A stretch of 64,000 nt of DNA from Dugong dugon (taxonomy: Eukaryota; Chordata; Mammalia; Sirenia; Dugongidae), in the NCBI GenBank assembly GCA_030035585.1, contig CM057469.1, forward strand, positions 119,638,650 through 119,702,649, read 5' to 3'. Numbering within the stretch: the first letter of the stretch is position 1; the number at the start of each line of letters is the position of its first letter. A program made the position numbers and the translations under genes. The notes beneath the pieces are model-generated. The model was not told the DNA's origin, did not search any database, and saw nothing but the letters and a program-made list of their open reading frames with translations. Positions 10,166-22,159 of this stretch are shown piece by piece.

Positions 10166-11605
10166 TGAGGCAGGGCCAAGACAGCAGAGTAGTTAAACGC
10201 TTCCGGTGGTCCCTCTTACAACAAAGAACCAAAAAAAAAAAAAAAAAAACAAAACAAAACAAGTGAATCAATTATATATAACAATCTAGGAGCCTTGAAC
10301 ATCAAAGGCAAAGTGGAGGAATCAGACTGAGTGGCAGGGAGAGGGAGAGATGGTTCAGAAGCAGTGAGGAGGTGCCAGACCTGACCCGGTAGTAGCAGGA
10401 GCCCTTCAGGCCAGATCAGGTCGTGGTATGTGGTGAGGCAAGCAGTGGCACTCAGGAAGCATTTTCCACACCGGGAGAGACCCAGCGTCAGACAGTCTAC
10501 TTGACCATCCAGATCCAGTGAGAAGCAGCCCTCAATCGGCGAAAGATAAGTACTTGCATCTGGCCTACCGCACGGATAAAAACACCCTCTTTGGGAAAAA
10601 CCCCTCCCATTTACCTCCCCTGTCTTGGCATTGCACTGGGTCCAGGACAGCTTTAGCGACTGCTAAATCTCCTGGGCCGGAAGTAGGACCCATCATGTGA
10701 CATGAGCCATTCTCCTGGCTTTGGGGAGGAACAAATTAACAAACTGGGGAAAAAATAATCTGCCAGCTCCCCTAAGCCAGGAACCCAGGTAGGCACACCT
10801 CCTTTGTCTAGGCACAGGCATAAGGGGTCCACAGACTTTGAGTGCCTATCCTCCTACATAGACTTGTGTGGGCCCATATCAGCAGCATAAGCCCTCAGTA
10901 CCACATTACAACAGGGTATATACTTGAAGTCTAACTTCAGTCATTTCAATTGTGAAGTGGCAGGTTTGTGACATTTGACACTGCTCTTCCCATTAAGCAG
11001 GGTCTTCACCTAACCATACTAGGGGCCTGAGGACTGGTGGTTCCACCCATGCCACCTAGCCACCTGCTATAAGGGCCCAAGTATAAGAGGTGCTCAGCAG
11101 TCCTTACAACCGACAGCACTGGGTGCTCATAGTCCAGCTGCAAAGCCCACAAACCTATGTGCTCTAGGGAACAGAGACATGTTTTCTTCCTGGAAACTTG
11201 GGGGTAACTGTTGGCCCATTGCCTTGCTCAGTGTGTGACGCCCTGCTGCAGCCAGATGCCTGTGCCTACACCAATCACACATGGGTGTCTAGGACTATAG
11301 GTGAGAGCCTGCACCACACAATTGGTGGCTATCTACCTGGGCACCTGAGCTGAATCCATACAGAAGAGTGGGGGGACTCCTGGGTTCACATACTTAGCGA
11401 CAGGTCTGGCCACCTGGTGGCAAGATATTGGAGCCTAAGGTTACCAGTGATCGGGCTAGATCACATGAGCAGCCTATCTGAGCAAATCAAAACAGAACAA
11501 AAGAAGAAGCTAGGACACAGTAAACAAACATAAAATAAATATAATAACTTACTGATGGCTTGGAGACAACACTCAATATCAAATCACAGAAAAAGGCAGA
11601 CCATG
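10166..11605 (+). promoter_or_regulatory. L1 5' UTR (promoter region)
   Basis: This is the GC-richer leader upstream of the ORF1 remnant. L1 5' UTRs carry an internal RNA polymerase II promoter; this is family knowledge, and activity here is not implied. A 60-codon open frame at 10518-10700 lies inside it and has no domain. Confidence 0.7.
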
Positions 11606-12545
11606 ATGGCTTCAGCAAGCTCCCAAAATAAACAATCGAGAAATTTTCCAGAGAAAGAGAATTTCTTGTTTACTGGAGGAAGGACACAAAAGAGTAATAT
11701 ACAGAACTCTTGAAGAGATCAGGAAAGAAATTAAACAAAATGCAGACCTAGCAATAGACAAACTTAAGAAGATTAGAGAAGAGCATAATGACAAATTCTA
11801 CACGCTGCAAAAATCCATAAAGAGACAGTAATCAGAAATCCAGAAGATTAACAATAAAATTTCGGAATCGGTCAACTCAATAGAAAAATCATAGGAGCAG
11901 AATTGAGGCAATGGAAGTCAGAATTAGTGAGATTAAAGATAAAGCACCTGCAACCAACTTATTTGAGGAAAGATCAGATAAAGGGATTTAAAAAAATGAG
12001 GAAACCCTAAGAATTATGTGGGATTCTATCAAGAGGAATAACCTATGAGGGATTGGAGTACCAGAATGGGGAGTATAACAGACAAAAAAGAGACAATTGT
12101 TGAAGACATATTGGCAGAAGACTTCCCTGATACTGTGAAAGATGAGAAGATATCTATCCAAGATTCTCATCAAACCCAACATTAGGTAGATCACAAAAGA
12201 AAGTCACCAAGACATATTATAATCAAACTTGCCAAAACCAAAGATAAAGAGAGAATTTTAAGAGCTACTATGGGTAAACGAAAAGTCATCTACAAAGGAG
12301 AGTCAATAAGAATAATTTCGGACTACTCAGAAGAAACCATGCAACCAAGAAGGCAATGGTATGACATACATAATGCCTTGAAGGAAAAAAATTGCCAGCC
12401 AAGAATTATATATCCAGCAAAACTCTCTCAAATATGATGGTGAAATTTGGGTATTTTCAGATGAATAGAAGTTGAGGGAATTTGCCAACACCAAACCAAA
12501 ATACAAGAAATAGTAAAGGGAGTTCTCCAACTAGAAAATCAGTAA
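11606..12545 (+). pseudogene. L1 ORF1 remnant (RNA-binding chaperone)
   Basis: ORF1p is the trimeric RNA-binding protein of L1 particles. The ATG is placed at 11606 (ATGGCTTCAGC). The coiled-coil, RRM and C-terminal regions can be followed by alignment with the better preserved ORF1 at 51323-52372; for example, AGACATATTATAATCAAACT here corresponds to its RHIII segment. Several stops and frame changes interrupt it, including a stop near the start of the RRM. It ends around GGAGTTCTCCAACTAG. It is not functional. Confidence 0.85.
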
Positions 12546-12972
12546 TATCAAATAAAAACTCAAGATTGGAACACAGGACAGAGCAACCAGATATCAACCA
12601 AGATATGGAAGTCATGAAAGTAAATCAAAGCTAAAACACTGAAAACAAAGAAAACAGAGATGTCAATATGTAAAAGATGACAGTATTAAAACAAAAAAGA
12701 GGGACTAAAAAATATAGACAAATTTTTCATAGGAAGAGGAAGTCAAGGCGATATAAAGAAATAAAAGACTGGTATAAACTTAGAAAAATGGGGGTAAATA
12801 TTAAGGTAATCACAAAGGAAACTAACAATCCTTCACATCAAAATAAAAACCAGAGCAAATACAAAATCAACAACAATTAAGACAATGAAAAAAATACATA
12901 AAGTAAAATGGCTCAGCACAAAAACTTAAGTGGAACAAAGGAACTGTCAACAACACACACAAAAAGACATCA

Positions 12973-15900
12973 AAATGACAGCACTAAACTCATACTTATC
13001 AATAATTATGCCGAATATAAATAGACTAAATGCACCAATAAAGAGACAGAGAGTGATAAATTGGAAAAAAAAAATCCCTCTATATGCTGCCTACAAGAGA
13101 CACATCTTAGACTCAAAGACACAAACAAACTAAAACTCAAAGGATGGAAAAAGATATATCAAGCAAGCAACACTCAAAAAAGAGCAGGAGTGGCAATATT
13201 ATTCTCTGACAAAATAGACTTTAAAGTAAAATCCACCACAAAGGATAATGAAGGACACTATATAATGTTTAAAGGATCAATACACCAGGAGGACATAACT
13301 ATAATAAATATTTATGCACCCATTGACAGTGCTCCAAAATACACAAAACAAACTCTAATAGCACTGAAAAGAGAGAGAGACAGCTCCACAATAGTAGTAG
13401 GAGACTTCAACACACCACTTTCAGTGAAGGACAGAATATCCAGAAAGAAGCTCAACAAAGCCACAGAAGATCTAAATGCTACAGTCAACCAACCTGATCT
13501 CATGGATGTGTACAAAACACTTCATCCAACAGCAGCCAAGTATACTTTCTTTTCCAATGCACATGGAACATTCTCCAGAATAGACCACATATTAGGCCAT
13601 ACAGCAAGACTTAACAGAATCTAAAGCAACAAAATATTACAAATCATCTTTTCTGACCATAAAGCCATAAAAGTAGAAATCAATAACAGAAAAAGCAAGG
13701 AAAAAAAAAATCAAAAACATAGAAACTGAACACCTTGCTCAAAAACTACCGGGTTATAGAAGAAATTAAGGAGGGAATAAAGAAACTCATAGAATCACAT
13801 GAGAATGAAAACACATCCTACCAGAACCTTTGGGACACAGCAAAAGCAGTGCTCAGAAATCAGATTATAGCAATCAATGCACACATCAAAAAAGAAGAAA
13901 GGGCCATAATTAAAACATTAACCTTGCAACTGGAACAAGTAGAAAGAGAGTAGCAAAAAAAGCCCTCGGTCGCCAGAAGAAAGAAAATAATAAGAATTAG
14001 AGCAGAATTAAATGAAATGGAGAATAGAAAAACAATTGAAAGAGTTAACAAGACCAAAAGCTTCTTTGAAAATATCAATGAAATTGATAAACCACTGGCC
14101 AAACTGACAAAAGAAAAACAGGAGAGGAAGTAAATAATCCATATAAGAAATGAGATGGATGATACCACAGTAGACCCAACTGAAATTAAAAGAATCATAA
14201 TACAATACTATGAAAAATTGTACTCTAACAAATTTGAAAAGCTAGAAGGCATGGACAAATTTCCAGAAACTCATTACCTGTCTAAACTAACACAAAGAGA
14301 GGTCAAACAACTAATAAAACCATAACAAAAGAAGAGATTGAAAAGGTAATTTAAAAAATCCCAACCAAAAAAAGCCCTGGCCGGATGGCTTCACTGGAGA
14401 ATTCTACCAAACTTTCAGAGAAGAGTTAACACCACTACTACTAAAGGTATTTCAGAGCACAGAAAAAGACGGAATACTCCCAAACTCATTCTATGAAGCC
14501 AGCATAACCCTAATACCAAAACTAGGTAAAGACACTACAAAAAAAGAAAACTACAGACCAACATCCCTCATGAACATTGACGCTAAAATCCTCAACCAAT
14601 TCTACACAATAGAATTTAACAACTTATCAAAAAAATAATTCACCATGATCAAGTGGGATTTATACCAGGTATGCAGGGATGGTTCAACATTAGAAAAACA
14701 ATCAATGTAATCCATCACTTCAATAAAACAATAGACAAGAACCACATGATCTAATGAATCGATATAGAAAAGACATTTGACAAAGTCCAACACCCATTCA
14801 TGATAAAAACTCTCAACAAAATAGGTACAGAAGGAAAATTCATCAATGTAACTAAAGGTATTTATATAAAGCCAACAGCCAACATCATCCTAAATGGAGA
14901 GACTTTAAAGCATTCCCCTTGAGAACGAGAACCAGGCAAGGATTCCCTTTATCACCACTCTTACTCAACATTGTGTTGGAGCTCCTAGCCAGAGCAGTTG
15001 GGCAGAAAAAGAAATAAAGGGCATCCAAACTGGCAAGGAAGAAGTAAAAGTATGTCTATTTGCAGATGATATGCTCTTATCCACAGAAAACCCCAAAGAA
15101 TACAGAAGAAAACCATTGGAACTAATAGAAGATTTCACCAAAGTATCAGGATACAAGATAAACATACAAAAATCACTTAGATTCCTTTACACCAACAAAG
15201 AGCACTTTAAAGAAGAAATCACCAAATGAATATCATTTACAATAACCCCCAAGAAGATGAGATGCATAGGAATAAATCTAACAGGAGATGTAAAAGACCT
15301 ATACTATGAAAACTACAAGACACTACTGCAAGAAAGCAAAAGAGACCTGCATAAGTGGAAAAACATACCTTGCTCATGGATAGGAAGACTCAACATTGTG
15401 AAACGTCAATTCTACCTAAAGTGATCTACAGATAGAATGCAATCCCAATCCGAATTCCACTGGAATTTTTTAATGGGATGGAGAAATCACCAACTTCATA
15501 TGGAAAGGGCAAATGCCTCGGATAAATAAAGCATTACTCAAGACGAAGAACAAAGTGGAAGGCCTCACACTACCTGATTTTAGAAACTATTATACCACTA
15601 CAGTAGTCCAAACAGCCTGGTACTGGTACAACAACAGATTCATAGACCAATGGAACAGAATTGAGAATCCAGACTTAAATTCATCCACCTATGAGCAGCT
15701 GATATTTGACAAAGGCCCAAAGTCCATTAATTGGGGAAAAGACAGTCTCTTTAATAAATGGTGCTGGCATAACTGGATATCCATCTGCAAAACAACTGAA
15801 ACAAGACCCATACCTCACACTTTGCACAAAAACTAACTCAAAATAGATCAAAAGCCTAAATATAAGATCGAAAACAATAAAGATCATTGAAGAAAAATGG

Positions 15901-16775
15901 ACAACGCTAGGAGTACTAACATACGACATAAACAGAATATGAATAATAAGTAATAATGCACAAGCACCAGAAGAGAGACTAGATAACTGAGAGCTCCTAA
16001 AAATCAAACACTTATGCTCATCAAAAGACTTCACCAAAAGAGTCAAAAGACAACCTACAGACTTGGAAAAAATTTTTGGCTACGACAAATCCAATCGGAG
16101 TCTAGCCTCTAAAATCTACAAGATACTATAAAACCTCAACAACAAAAAGACAACCCAATTAAAAAATGAGTAAAGAATATGAACAGGCACTTTGCCAAAA
16201 AAGACATTCAGGCAGCTAAGAGACACATGAAGAAATTCTCATGAGCATTAGTCATTAAAGAAGTGCAGATCAAAACTACAATGAGAAATCATCTCACCCC
16301 AACAAGGCTAGCATTAATCCAAAAAACACAAAATAAATGCTGGAGAGGTTGTGGAGAGACTGGAACACTTATACACTGTTGGTGGGAAAGTACAATGGTA
16401 CAACTACTTTGGAAATCGATTTGTTTCTTCCTTAAAAAGCTAGAAATAGTAATACCAAAGATCACACAATCATGCTCTTTGGAATATATCCTAGAGAAAT
16501 AAGAGCTGTCACACAAATAGATATATGCACACTCATGTTCACTGTAGCACTGTTGACTATACTAAAAGATGGAAACAACCTAGGTGCCCATCATTGGACA
16601 AATGGATAAACAAATTATGGTATAGTCATACACTGTAAATGATAAAGAACGAAGATGAAGCTGTGAAACATCGTATAACATGGAAGAATCTGGAAGGCAT
16701 TATGCAGAGTAAATTTAGTCAGTCACAGAAGGACAAATATTCTATGACTACTATTATAAGAACTCAAGAAAAGGT
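12973..16775 (+). pseudogene. L1 ORF2 remnant (endonuclease-reverse transcriptase)
   Basis: ORF2p nicks target DNA and reverse transcribes L1 RNA. The start MTALNSYLSII is visible at 12973. An A-run near 13064-13074 shifts the frame, after which 13061-13624 encodes the apurinic-type endonuclease domain with LQETH (Glu codon 13097-13099), VVGDFN (Asp codon 13403-13405) and RIDHIL. The reverse transcriptase motif FADD is intact at 15059-15070. Later fragments (15513-15836 and 16263-16502) correspond to the thumb and Cys-rich end, including the typical [16 protein letters not shown] run. Multiple stops and frameshifts make it a pseudogene. Confidence 0.93.
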
Positions 16776-17744
16776 TTAAACACAGATGAAAACATTTTTT
16801 GATGGTTATGAGGGTGGGGAGGGAGGGTGAGGGTTATTCACTAACTAGATAGTAGACAAGAATTATCCTAGGTGAAGGGAAGGACAGCACACACTACAGG
16901 GGAAGTCAGCACAACTGGAGTAAACCAAGCTAAGAAGTTTCCTGAATACAATCAAACACTTTGAGGGACAGAGTAGCAGGGGTGGGGGTCTGGGTACCAT
17001 GCTTTCAGGGGACATCTAGGTCAATTGGCATAACAAGTTTATTAAGAAATGTTCTGCATCCTACTTTGGTGAGTGGCGTCTGGAGTTTTAAAAGCTAGAC
17101 AGCAGCCATCTAAGTTGCATCAATTTGTTCCAGCCCACCTGGAGGAAAGGAGAATGAAGAACACCAAAGTCAGAAGGAAAGTATTAGCCCAAGAGACAGA
17201 AAGGGCCAGAGACTGCATCATCCTGATACCAGAAGTACTAGATGGTGCCGGGCTACCACCAATGTCGCCCTGATAGAGAACACAACAGACAGTCTCTGAT
17301 GCAGCAGGAGAAAAGTGGGGTGCAAAACTCAAATTCTAGTAAAAAGACCAGACTTAATGGTCTTACTGAGACTGGAGAAACCCCAAAAACATGGCCTCTG
17401 GACTCTATGTCAATCCAGTACTAAAACAATTCCCTAGGCCAACTCTTCAGACAAAGATTAGACTGGACTATGGGACTTAAAATGATACTCATGAAGAGTG
17501 TGCTTCTTAGCTCAAGTAGACACACGAGACTAAATGGGCTGCTTCTGTCCAGAGGTGAGATGAGAAGGCAGAGAGGGTCAGGAGCTGGTTGAATGGACAC
17601 AGGAAATCAGGGGTGGAAAAGAGGAGTGTGCTGTCACAGTACAGCGAGAACAATTAGGGTCACATAACAATGTATGTATAAACTTTTGCATGAGAGACTA
17701 ACTTGAATTGTAAACTTTCACTTAAAGTACAACAATAAAAAAAA
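16776..17744 (+). other. L1 3' UTR with G-run cluster
   Basis: This follows the ORF2 remnant and is colinear with the other L1 3' UTR. Five G-runs at 16812-16833 form a quadruplex-compatible motif. It ends in AACAATAAAA plus A-run. Small open frames here (17073-17424) are incidental. Confidence 0.8.
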
Positions 17745-18282
17745 TCGATAAGGCTGGAATAAACCCAGAGCTGTAGTAGACAGGTTGGCCTTTCCTAGAA
17801 ATAGGGATAGTTATTCCATTTTAACAGGAAGAAACCAGAGGTAATTATTAGAGCAGGTTAATTTATAGTTTTGGGCCTGGAAAGATATATTAGGAAAATT
17901 GAATATGAACTGGACATGAGGTGATATTAAGTGAAAGTTGTGTTTCTTTTGTTAACATTTGATAACTCTATCACGTTTTTTTTTTAAACAAGCCTTTGTC
18001 TATTGTATGCACACTGCATTAAATAAACACATTTATGGGTAAAATGATATGATATATTAAATTTTCTATAAAACATTTCAAAAAAGTCTATACTGCTAAA
18101 ATTCAAGGGATGTGTTGAATATGAGACAGAAATGTAGAAGAAAATAAATCTAAAGGGCTACTTTAAGGGATTATGATTTTATCTTTAGGGTAGTCAGCCC
18201 ACAATGATACCATTCCCCTGATATAAAGCTTTGTGTGTCTCCTTCCACATTGTATTTGTGTTGGTGTATGTGACCGTTAAGA
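17745..18282. other. Unassigned
   Basis: AT-rich with no recognised feature. Confidence 0.45.
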
Positions 18283-18483
18283 TGTCCTGGTGGCACAGTG
18301 GTTAAGCCCTTGGCTGCTAAATAAAAGGTAGGTGGTTTAAACTCACTGGCTGCTCCGCAAGAGAAAGATGTGGCAGTTTGCTTCCATAAAGATTACAGCC
18401 TTGGAAACCCTATGGGGCAGTTCTACTCTGTGCTATAGGGTCTCCATGAGTTAGAATTCTCTGGATGGCAGTAGATTAGGTTT
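18283..18483 (+). mobile_element. AfroSINE, medium subtype
   Basis: It begins TCCTGGTGGCACAGTGGTTA and contains the GAGAAAGATGTGGCAGTTTG insert, GGAAACCCTATGGGGCAG and CCATGAGTTAGAATTCTCTG. A truncated GGCAGTAGATTAGG tail ends it. Confidence 0.92.
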
Positions 18484-19061
18484 ATGTGACCAATAGCATA
18501 TGGCAGAAGTGATGCTATGTCACTTCTGAGATCACGTTACAGAAGTTTTAGTGGAGACTTTCAGTTTCAGAAAGTCATCACCCTATACTCAACCAGAAAA
18601 AAGCTAAAACTAAAAATTCACAACTCTTCTTTGATTAGTCAGGGAATTGAAATCACAGGGCAAACCATCATCCCAAAAACGAGAGAGACAGACAAGCTTA
18701 TACACAGAATGAATCACCACTGAACAGGAGAAAAATCATTGCCACTGGACCTTGCATTGGCTAGGAATACTTAAAAGTAACTGACTAAGATCTAGAGACT
18801 GAGTGTGGAATAGCTTGAGAGATAACCACTCCTGGAGGTCCAGCCTTGGAAGATCCCCAAATTTCCTCTAGAGTTTTACCTCCAAAATCCCCACTGGTTT
18901 TTCACTGTGAGGGTCAGAGAAAAATCCCCTCAGGTAACCATTTTCAAACAGTGCTCCTTAACAATGGCCTACCCTCAAAGGAAAACACTTTATGACCAAC
19001 TGTTTGTGATCCTTGGTTGAGACTGTGCTAAGGATATAGGAAGCAATCTAATTTATCAGTG
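18484..19061. other. Unassigned, with a short LTR-like patch
   Basis: 18485-18545 (GCAGAAGTGATGCTATGTCA) resembles the head of the LTR-like repeat found at 24800-25275. The rest is not recognised. An open frame at 18517-18723 has no domain. Confidence 0.4.
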
Positions 19062-19445
19062 TGCTTTTTAGACATTGTTGTCCCACAAAAAGGTATGTTG
19101 AGTTCTGACACCCAGCACACGTGAATGTGACCTAATTTGGAAATAGATTCTTTGAAGATGTTACTAGTTAACATGAAGTCTTATTGAAGTAGGGTGGGTC
19201 CTAATTCAATTTGAGTGGTGTCTTTATGAAAGAGAAAAAAGAAACACAGAAGGACAGAGTCACCACAGCCATGTGAAGATGCATCTCCAAGCCAAGTAAT
19301 GCCTGAGACTATCAGAAGCTGAGAGAGAGTAGAGTCTTTCTTCCAAGCCTTCAGTGAGAATATCACCCTGCTGACATCCTGAATTTAGACATCTGACCCC
19401 CACAACATGACACATTTCTGTCATTTTTAATTCACCTGTATAAAA
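19062..19445 (+). mobile_element. MLT1/MST-like MaLR LTR remnant
   Basis: The layout is that of a mammalian MaLR LTR: GTCCCACAAAAAGGTATGTT at the 5' side, GGTGTCTTTATGAAAGAG, CACAGCCATGTGAAGATGCA in the middle, and ACACATTTCTGTCATTTTTA near the end. It is well diverged and no target duplication is evident. Confidence 0.75.
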
Positions 19446-19875
19446 ATGTACACGTATGCCACTTGCGTTTAGAGCCTTCTCTTCAACAATCTTATAAGGT
19501 ACCCAGAGTACTTTAAGAAAAGTTCAATATACCCTATATGCTCAATAATTACTTGAATGAATATACAAATGAATAAATGTCCTTGTTTGTTGTGGGGAAA
19601 AGCCCAAGATTTATAGTCAGAAATCATCTGCCACAACCCTATGTCCGTAAATTTCTGTGTCTATGACCCGAGGCCTGGTGCTCTGAGTCTTAAATGTTCT
19701 GCTTATAGAATGGAGAAACAGTGATATCCAGTTTATTGATTGCCTCATTTGAAGCTGAGTAGCCTAATAGAAAAGAAACATTTGAATAAACAGTGACGCC
19801 ACATAGAAATCAAATTATTAAAATTGGAGCACAAGGAGAGAAATAGGTTTACAGGATGAAATACATGATGGCTTC
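19446..19875. other. Unassigned
   Basis: No feature recognised. An open frame at 19745-19939 (-) has no domain. Confidence 0.45.
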
Positions 19876-20887
19876 TGTGGTGCAGTGAATTATTTAATAT
19901 GGCTCTTTTAGCCATGCATGGTCTTGTAATACTCCACATAATGATTGGGTGGTACTATGCAGATAAGGTGCTTTTGACCCACCAAGGGGTTTGGACAGCC
20001 TGCTAAGAATGCAAATAAGGTACATGGAACCCTATTGGGGTGTGACCATGCAAATAAGGTATATGGAAACCCAATGAGGACATTGGTCAGTTTTGCAATC
20101 CTGCTAATCTTAAAAAGAAAGGCATTTCCAGGGAAGAGAGGGGACCTCACTCCCGGCAAGAAAGAAGAGCTGGGAGTAGAGCACATCCTTTGGACTTGGG
20201 GTCCCTACCCTGAGATCTTCCTAGACCCAGGAGACAGACAAAGGGTTGTAACACTGTAGACAGTGGGAGACAACCAGAAGAAGTGGCAGAGAAGCAGGGC
20301 CAGCAGAACCAGGAGACTACTGCAAGACCGCACAGTGGGCTACCCAGCCCACAGAGCACAGCAACTACAGTGGGCATGCTTACCCATGAAGCGAGAGAGC
20401 TGAGAACCTTCTGTAGGTGGCTTCCTGGAGGACTGGAGTGCCTCTCAGCACTATTGACAGAGCTAAATAGCTTTGTAACATTTGCCCAAGCAGAGTAGAA
20501 GCCAGATCAAGAGGCTGAGAGGCAGAGGACCAAGGGCCAAAGAGAGGCCTGCCTGAGGGCATAGCTGAGGAGAAGCTGTCTTGACTGAAGAACTGTATTC
20601 TGAGTTGTTTTTGATCCTGAGTTGTAACCTGTTTCTTCCCTACTTAACCCTGTAACTGTGAGTATGGTCAGTGAATTCTGTGTGGCCATTGCAACAATTA
20701 TTGAACCCTGCAGAGAAGTAGAGAATGCTGTGGGAGGGATGGTTGGCGTCAGAATTGTTAAAAGTTGCAGACAGGAGGTATGTCTGACCTCTACCTCATA
20801 GGAATCAACCTTGGGCTGTTGATGATGATTCTCCCCCCGCCCCTTGTGAAATTAGATGAGATCAGACTTCCCCACAGCATTTTTACA
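19876..20887 (+). mobile_element. Solo LTR, 1012 bp, 5-bp TSD (family shared with 59780-60313)
   Basis: It starts TGTGGTGCAGTGAATTATTT and ends ATTTTTACA, with near-duplicates GCTTC (19871-19875) and GCTAC (20888-20892) outside. The second copy at 59780-60313 has the same ends and similar internal text, including GTAATTGTGAGTATGGT-like and TCTGTGTGGCCATTGCAA segments. The 5' half holds a threefold motif around ATGCAAATAAGG. A 5-bp duplication fits ERV-L-like (class III) integration. Several short open frames here (20035-20689) are incidental. I do not know the family name. Confidence 0.82.
19957..20075 (+). promoter_or_regulatory. Three octamer-like repeats in LTR U3
   Basis: ATGCAGATAAGG at 19957 and ATGCAAATAAGG at 20009 and 20048 head three imperfect units. 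The last two also share a TATTGGGG / CAATGAGG-like end. ATGCAAAT is the classical octamer recognised by POU-domain factors. Position within the LTR upstream half suggests an enhancer; no binding is shown. Confidence 0.6.
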
Positions 20888-21699
20888 GCTACTTTTCAAT
20901 GTTTTTCTTAGTTAAAAATGAGTTTACGTAAGAAGACAAAACTTCATGACTTTCTGTAACAAGTTATTTTTTTTCTTATCTGTACCTCAAAACTGAAGTG
21001 TATTTTATTGCATCATAATCTTGGGTTCTCATGAACAACACTTCAACCCTATTTCTTTTCTAGCTAGAATGCTTGCAATTCAAATTGTTCTACACAAGAA
21101 GATACAATTGCTTGGATTCAATATCCAGAATTGTCATAGTCATGGTTTTCTGCAAACAAGCTTAATTTGTTTGACTGCTTTAATTATGTTTTAACTTTAA
21201 CAGTAGAGGTCTTTGTGAAACTAATGAACTGCAATATATTTAAAATTAACATCATACAAAGTAAAATTTAGAGAAATACAAATGAATACAACTAGGTTTC
21301 TTCCGCATAACACCCATGACTCTTCATTATTTCTTTTCGTTACAGGCTTTACTTCTTTCTATCAAATCTCTTTCTTAGACTATCAGAAAGCCTGGGGTCT
21401 AATCTGTGATTATCAAAAAATGTCAGGATGATATATATCACTTCTGATACTTGTGCTCATAGTCTACTAGAAAAATTATCTTCCACTAGCCTCAGAAAAC
21501 AACCATGTTATTTATGATTCTACACTTTGGGAAAGAGCAGCATTTTGAGATTCTAGACTATTGTTTACTTTTTTTTTCCCCTTCTTCCTGATTTTAAGAT
21601 TCTGTCTTTGTTTTTTAGTAATTTTAATATAATGTTCTTAGTAATTTTGTTTGTTTGTATTTACTGTGCTTAAGGTTCACAGTGCTTCTTGAATCTGAT
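20888..21699. other. Unassigned AT-rich DNA
   Basis: No feature recognised. Confidence 0.45.
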
Positions 21700-22080
21700 T
21701 TGATATAATTAAAGTTTTGTGAAATTCATAGAAAATATGTCTTCAAACATTGCTTCTTTCCCATTCTCTCCTGATAACGGGACTCCAATCACACAGTTTT
21801 AAGGCTTTAACCTATTAAAAAAAAGTCCAATATCTCTTATATTCTACGTCTTCTTGGCATTTTTTTATTCTATTATCTCTTTATGTTTCAATTTTGTATA
21901 CTTTCTTCTGACCTATCTTTAAGTTTCTTAATTCTGTCTTTAGTTGAGCTTTGAATGCTCAATCTGCAATTATATTGATTTAATTCTAGAAATTCTATCA
22001 GAATCTTTTCTACAGTTGTCTCATTTTCTGATGAAATTCTCCAAGCTTGTCTTTTATATCCTTGAACATAATAATCATTT
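21700..22080 (-). mobile_element. Possible old L1 fragment, antisense
   Basis: The text (TTTAGTTGAGCTTTGAATGC, TTGATTTAATTCTAGAAATT) looks like a very old antisense L1 fragment. Identity is uncertain. Low-complexity TTTA and T runs at 22077-22100 and 22143-22158 follow. Confidence 0.35.
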
Positions 22081-22159
22081 ATTTATTTATTTATTTGTTT
22101 CTAATAATTCTATAATCTTATAATCTGAATCTCCTGTGGGTCTTTTTTTTTTTTTTTAA

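Larger units (their letters stand above)
10166..17744 (+). mobile_element. Near full-length L1 LINE, inactive
   Basis: The order is a 5' UTR of about 1.4 kb (beginning GGCAGGGCCAAGACAGCAG), ORF1 remnant, ORF2 remnant, 3' UTR and a short A-tail after AACAATAAAA. Both ORFs carry stops and frameshifts, so it cannot mobilise itself. Its 3' UTR is homologous to that of the L1 at 47930-54080. No convincing target duplication was found around 10150-10166 and 17745. An A-run with C interruptions lies at about 10231-10258. Confidence 0.93.

Noticed and set aside
10166-17744. Target duplication for the first L1
   Set aside because: Only a vague AAAT-GAT resemblance exists between the flanks; not strong enough to claim.
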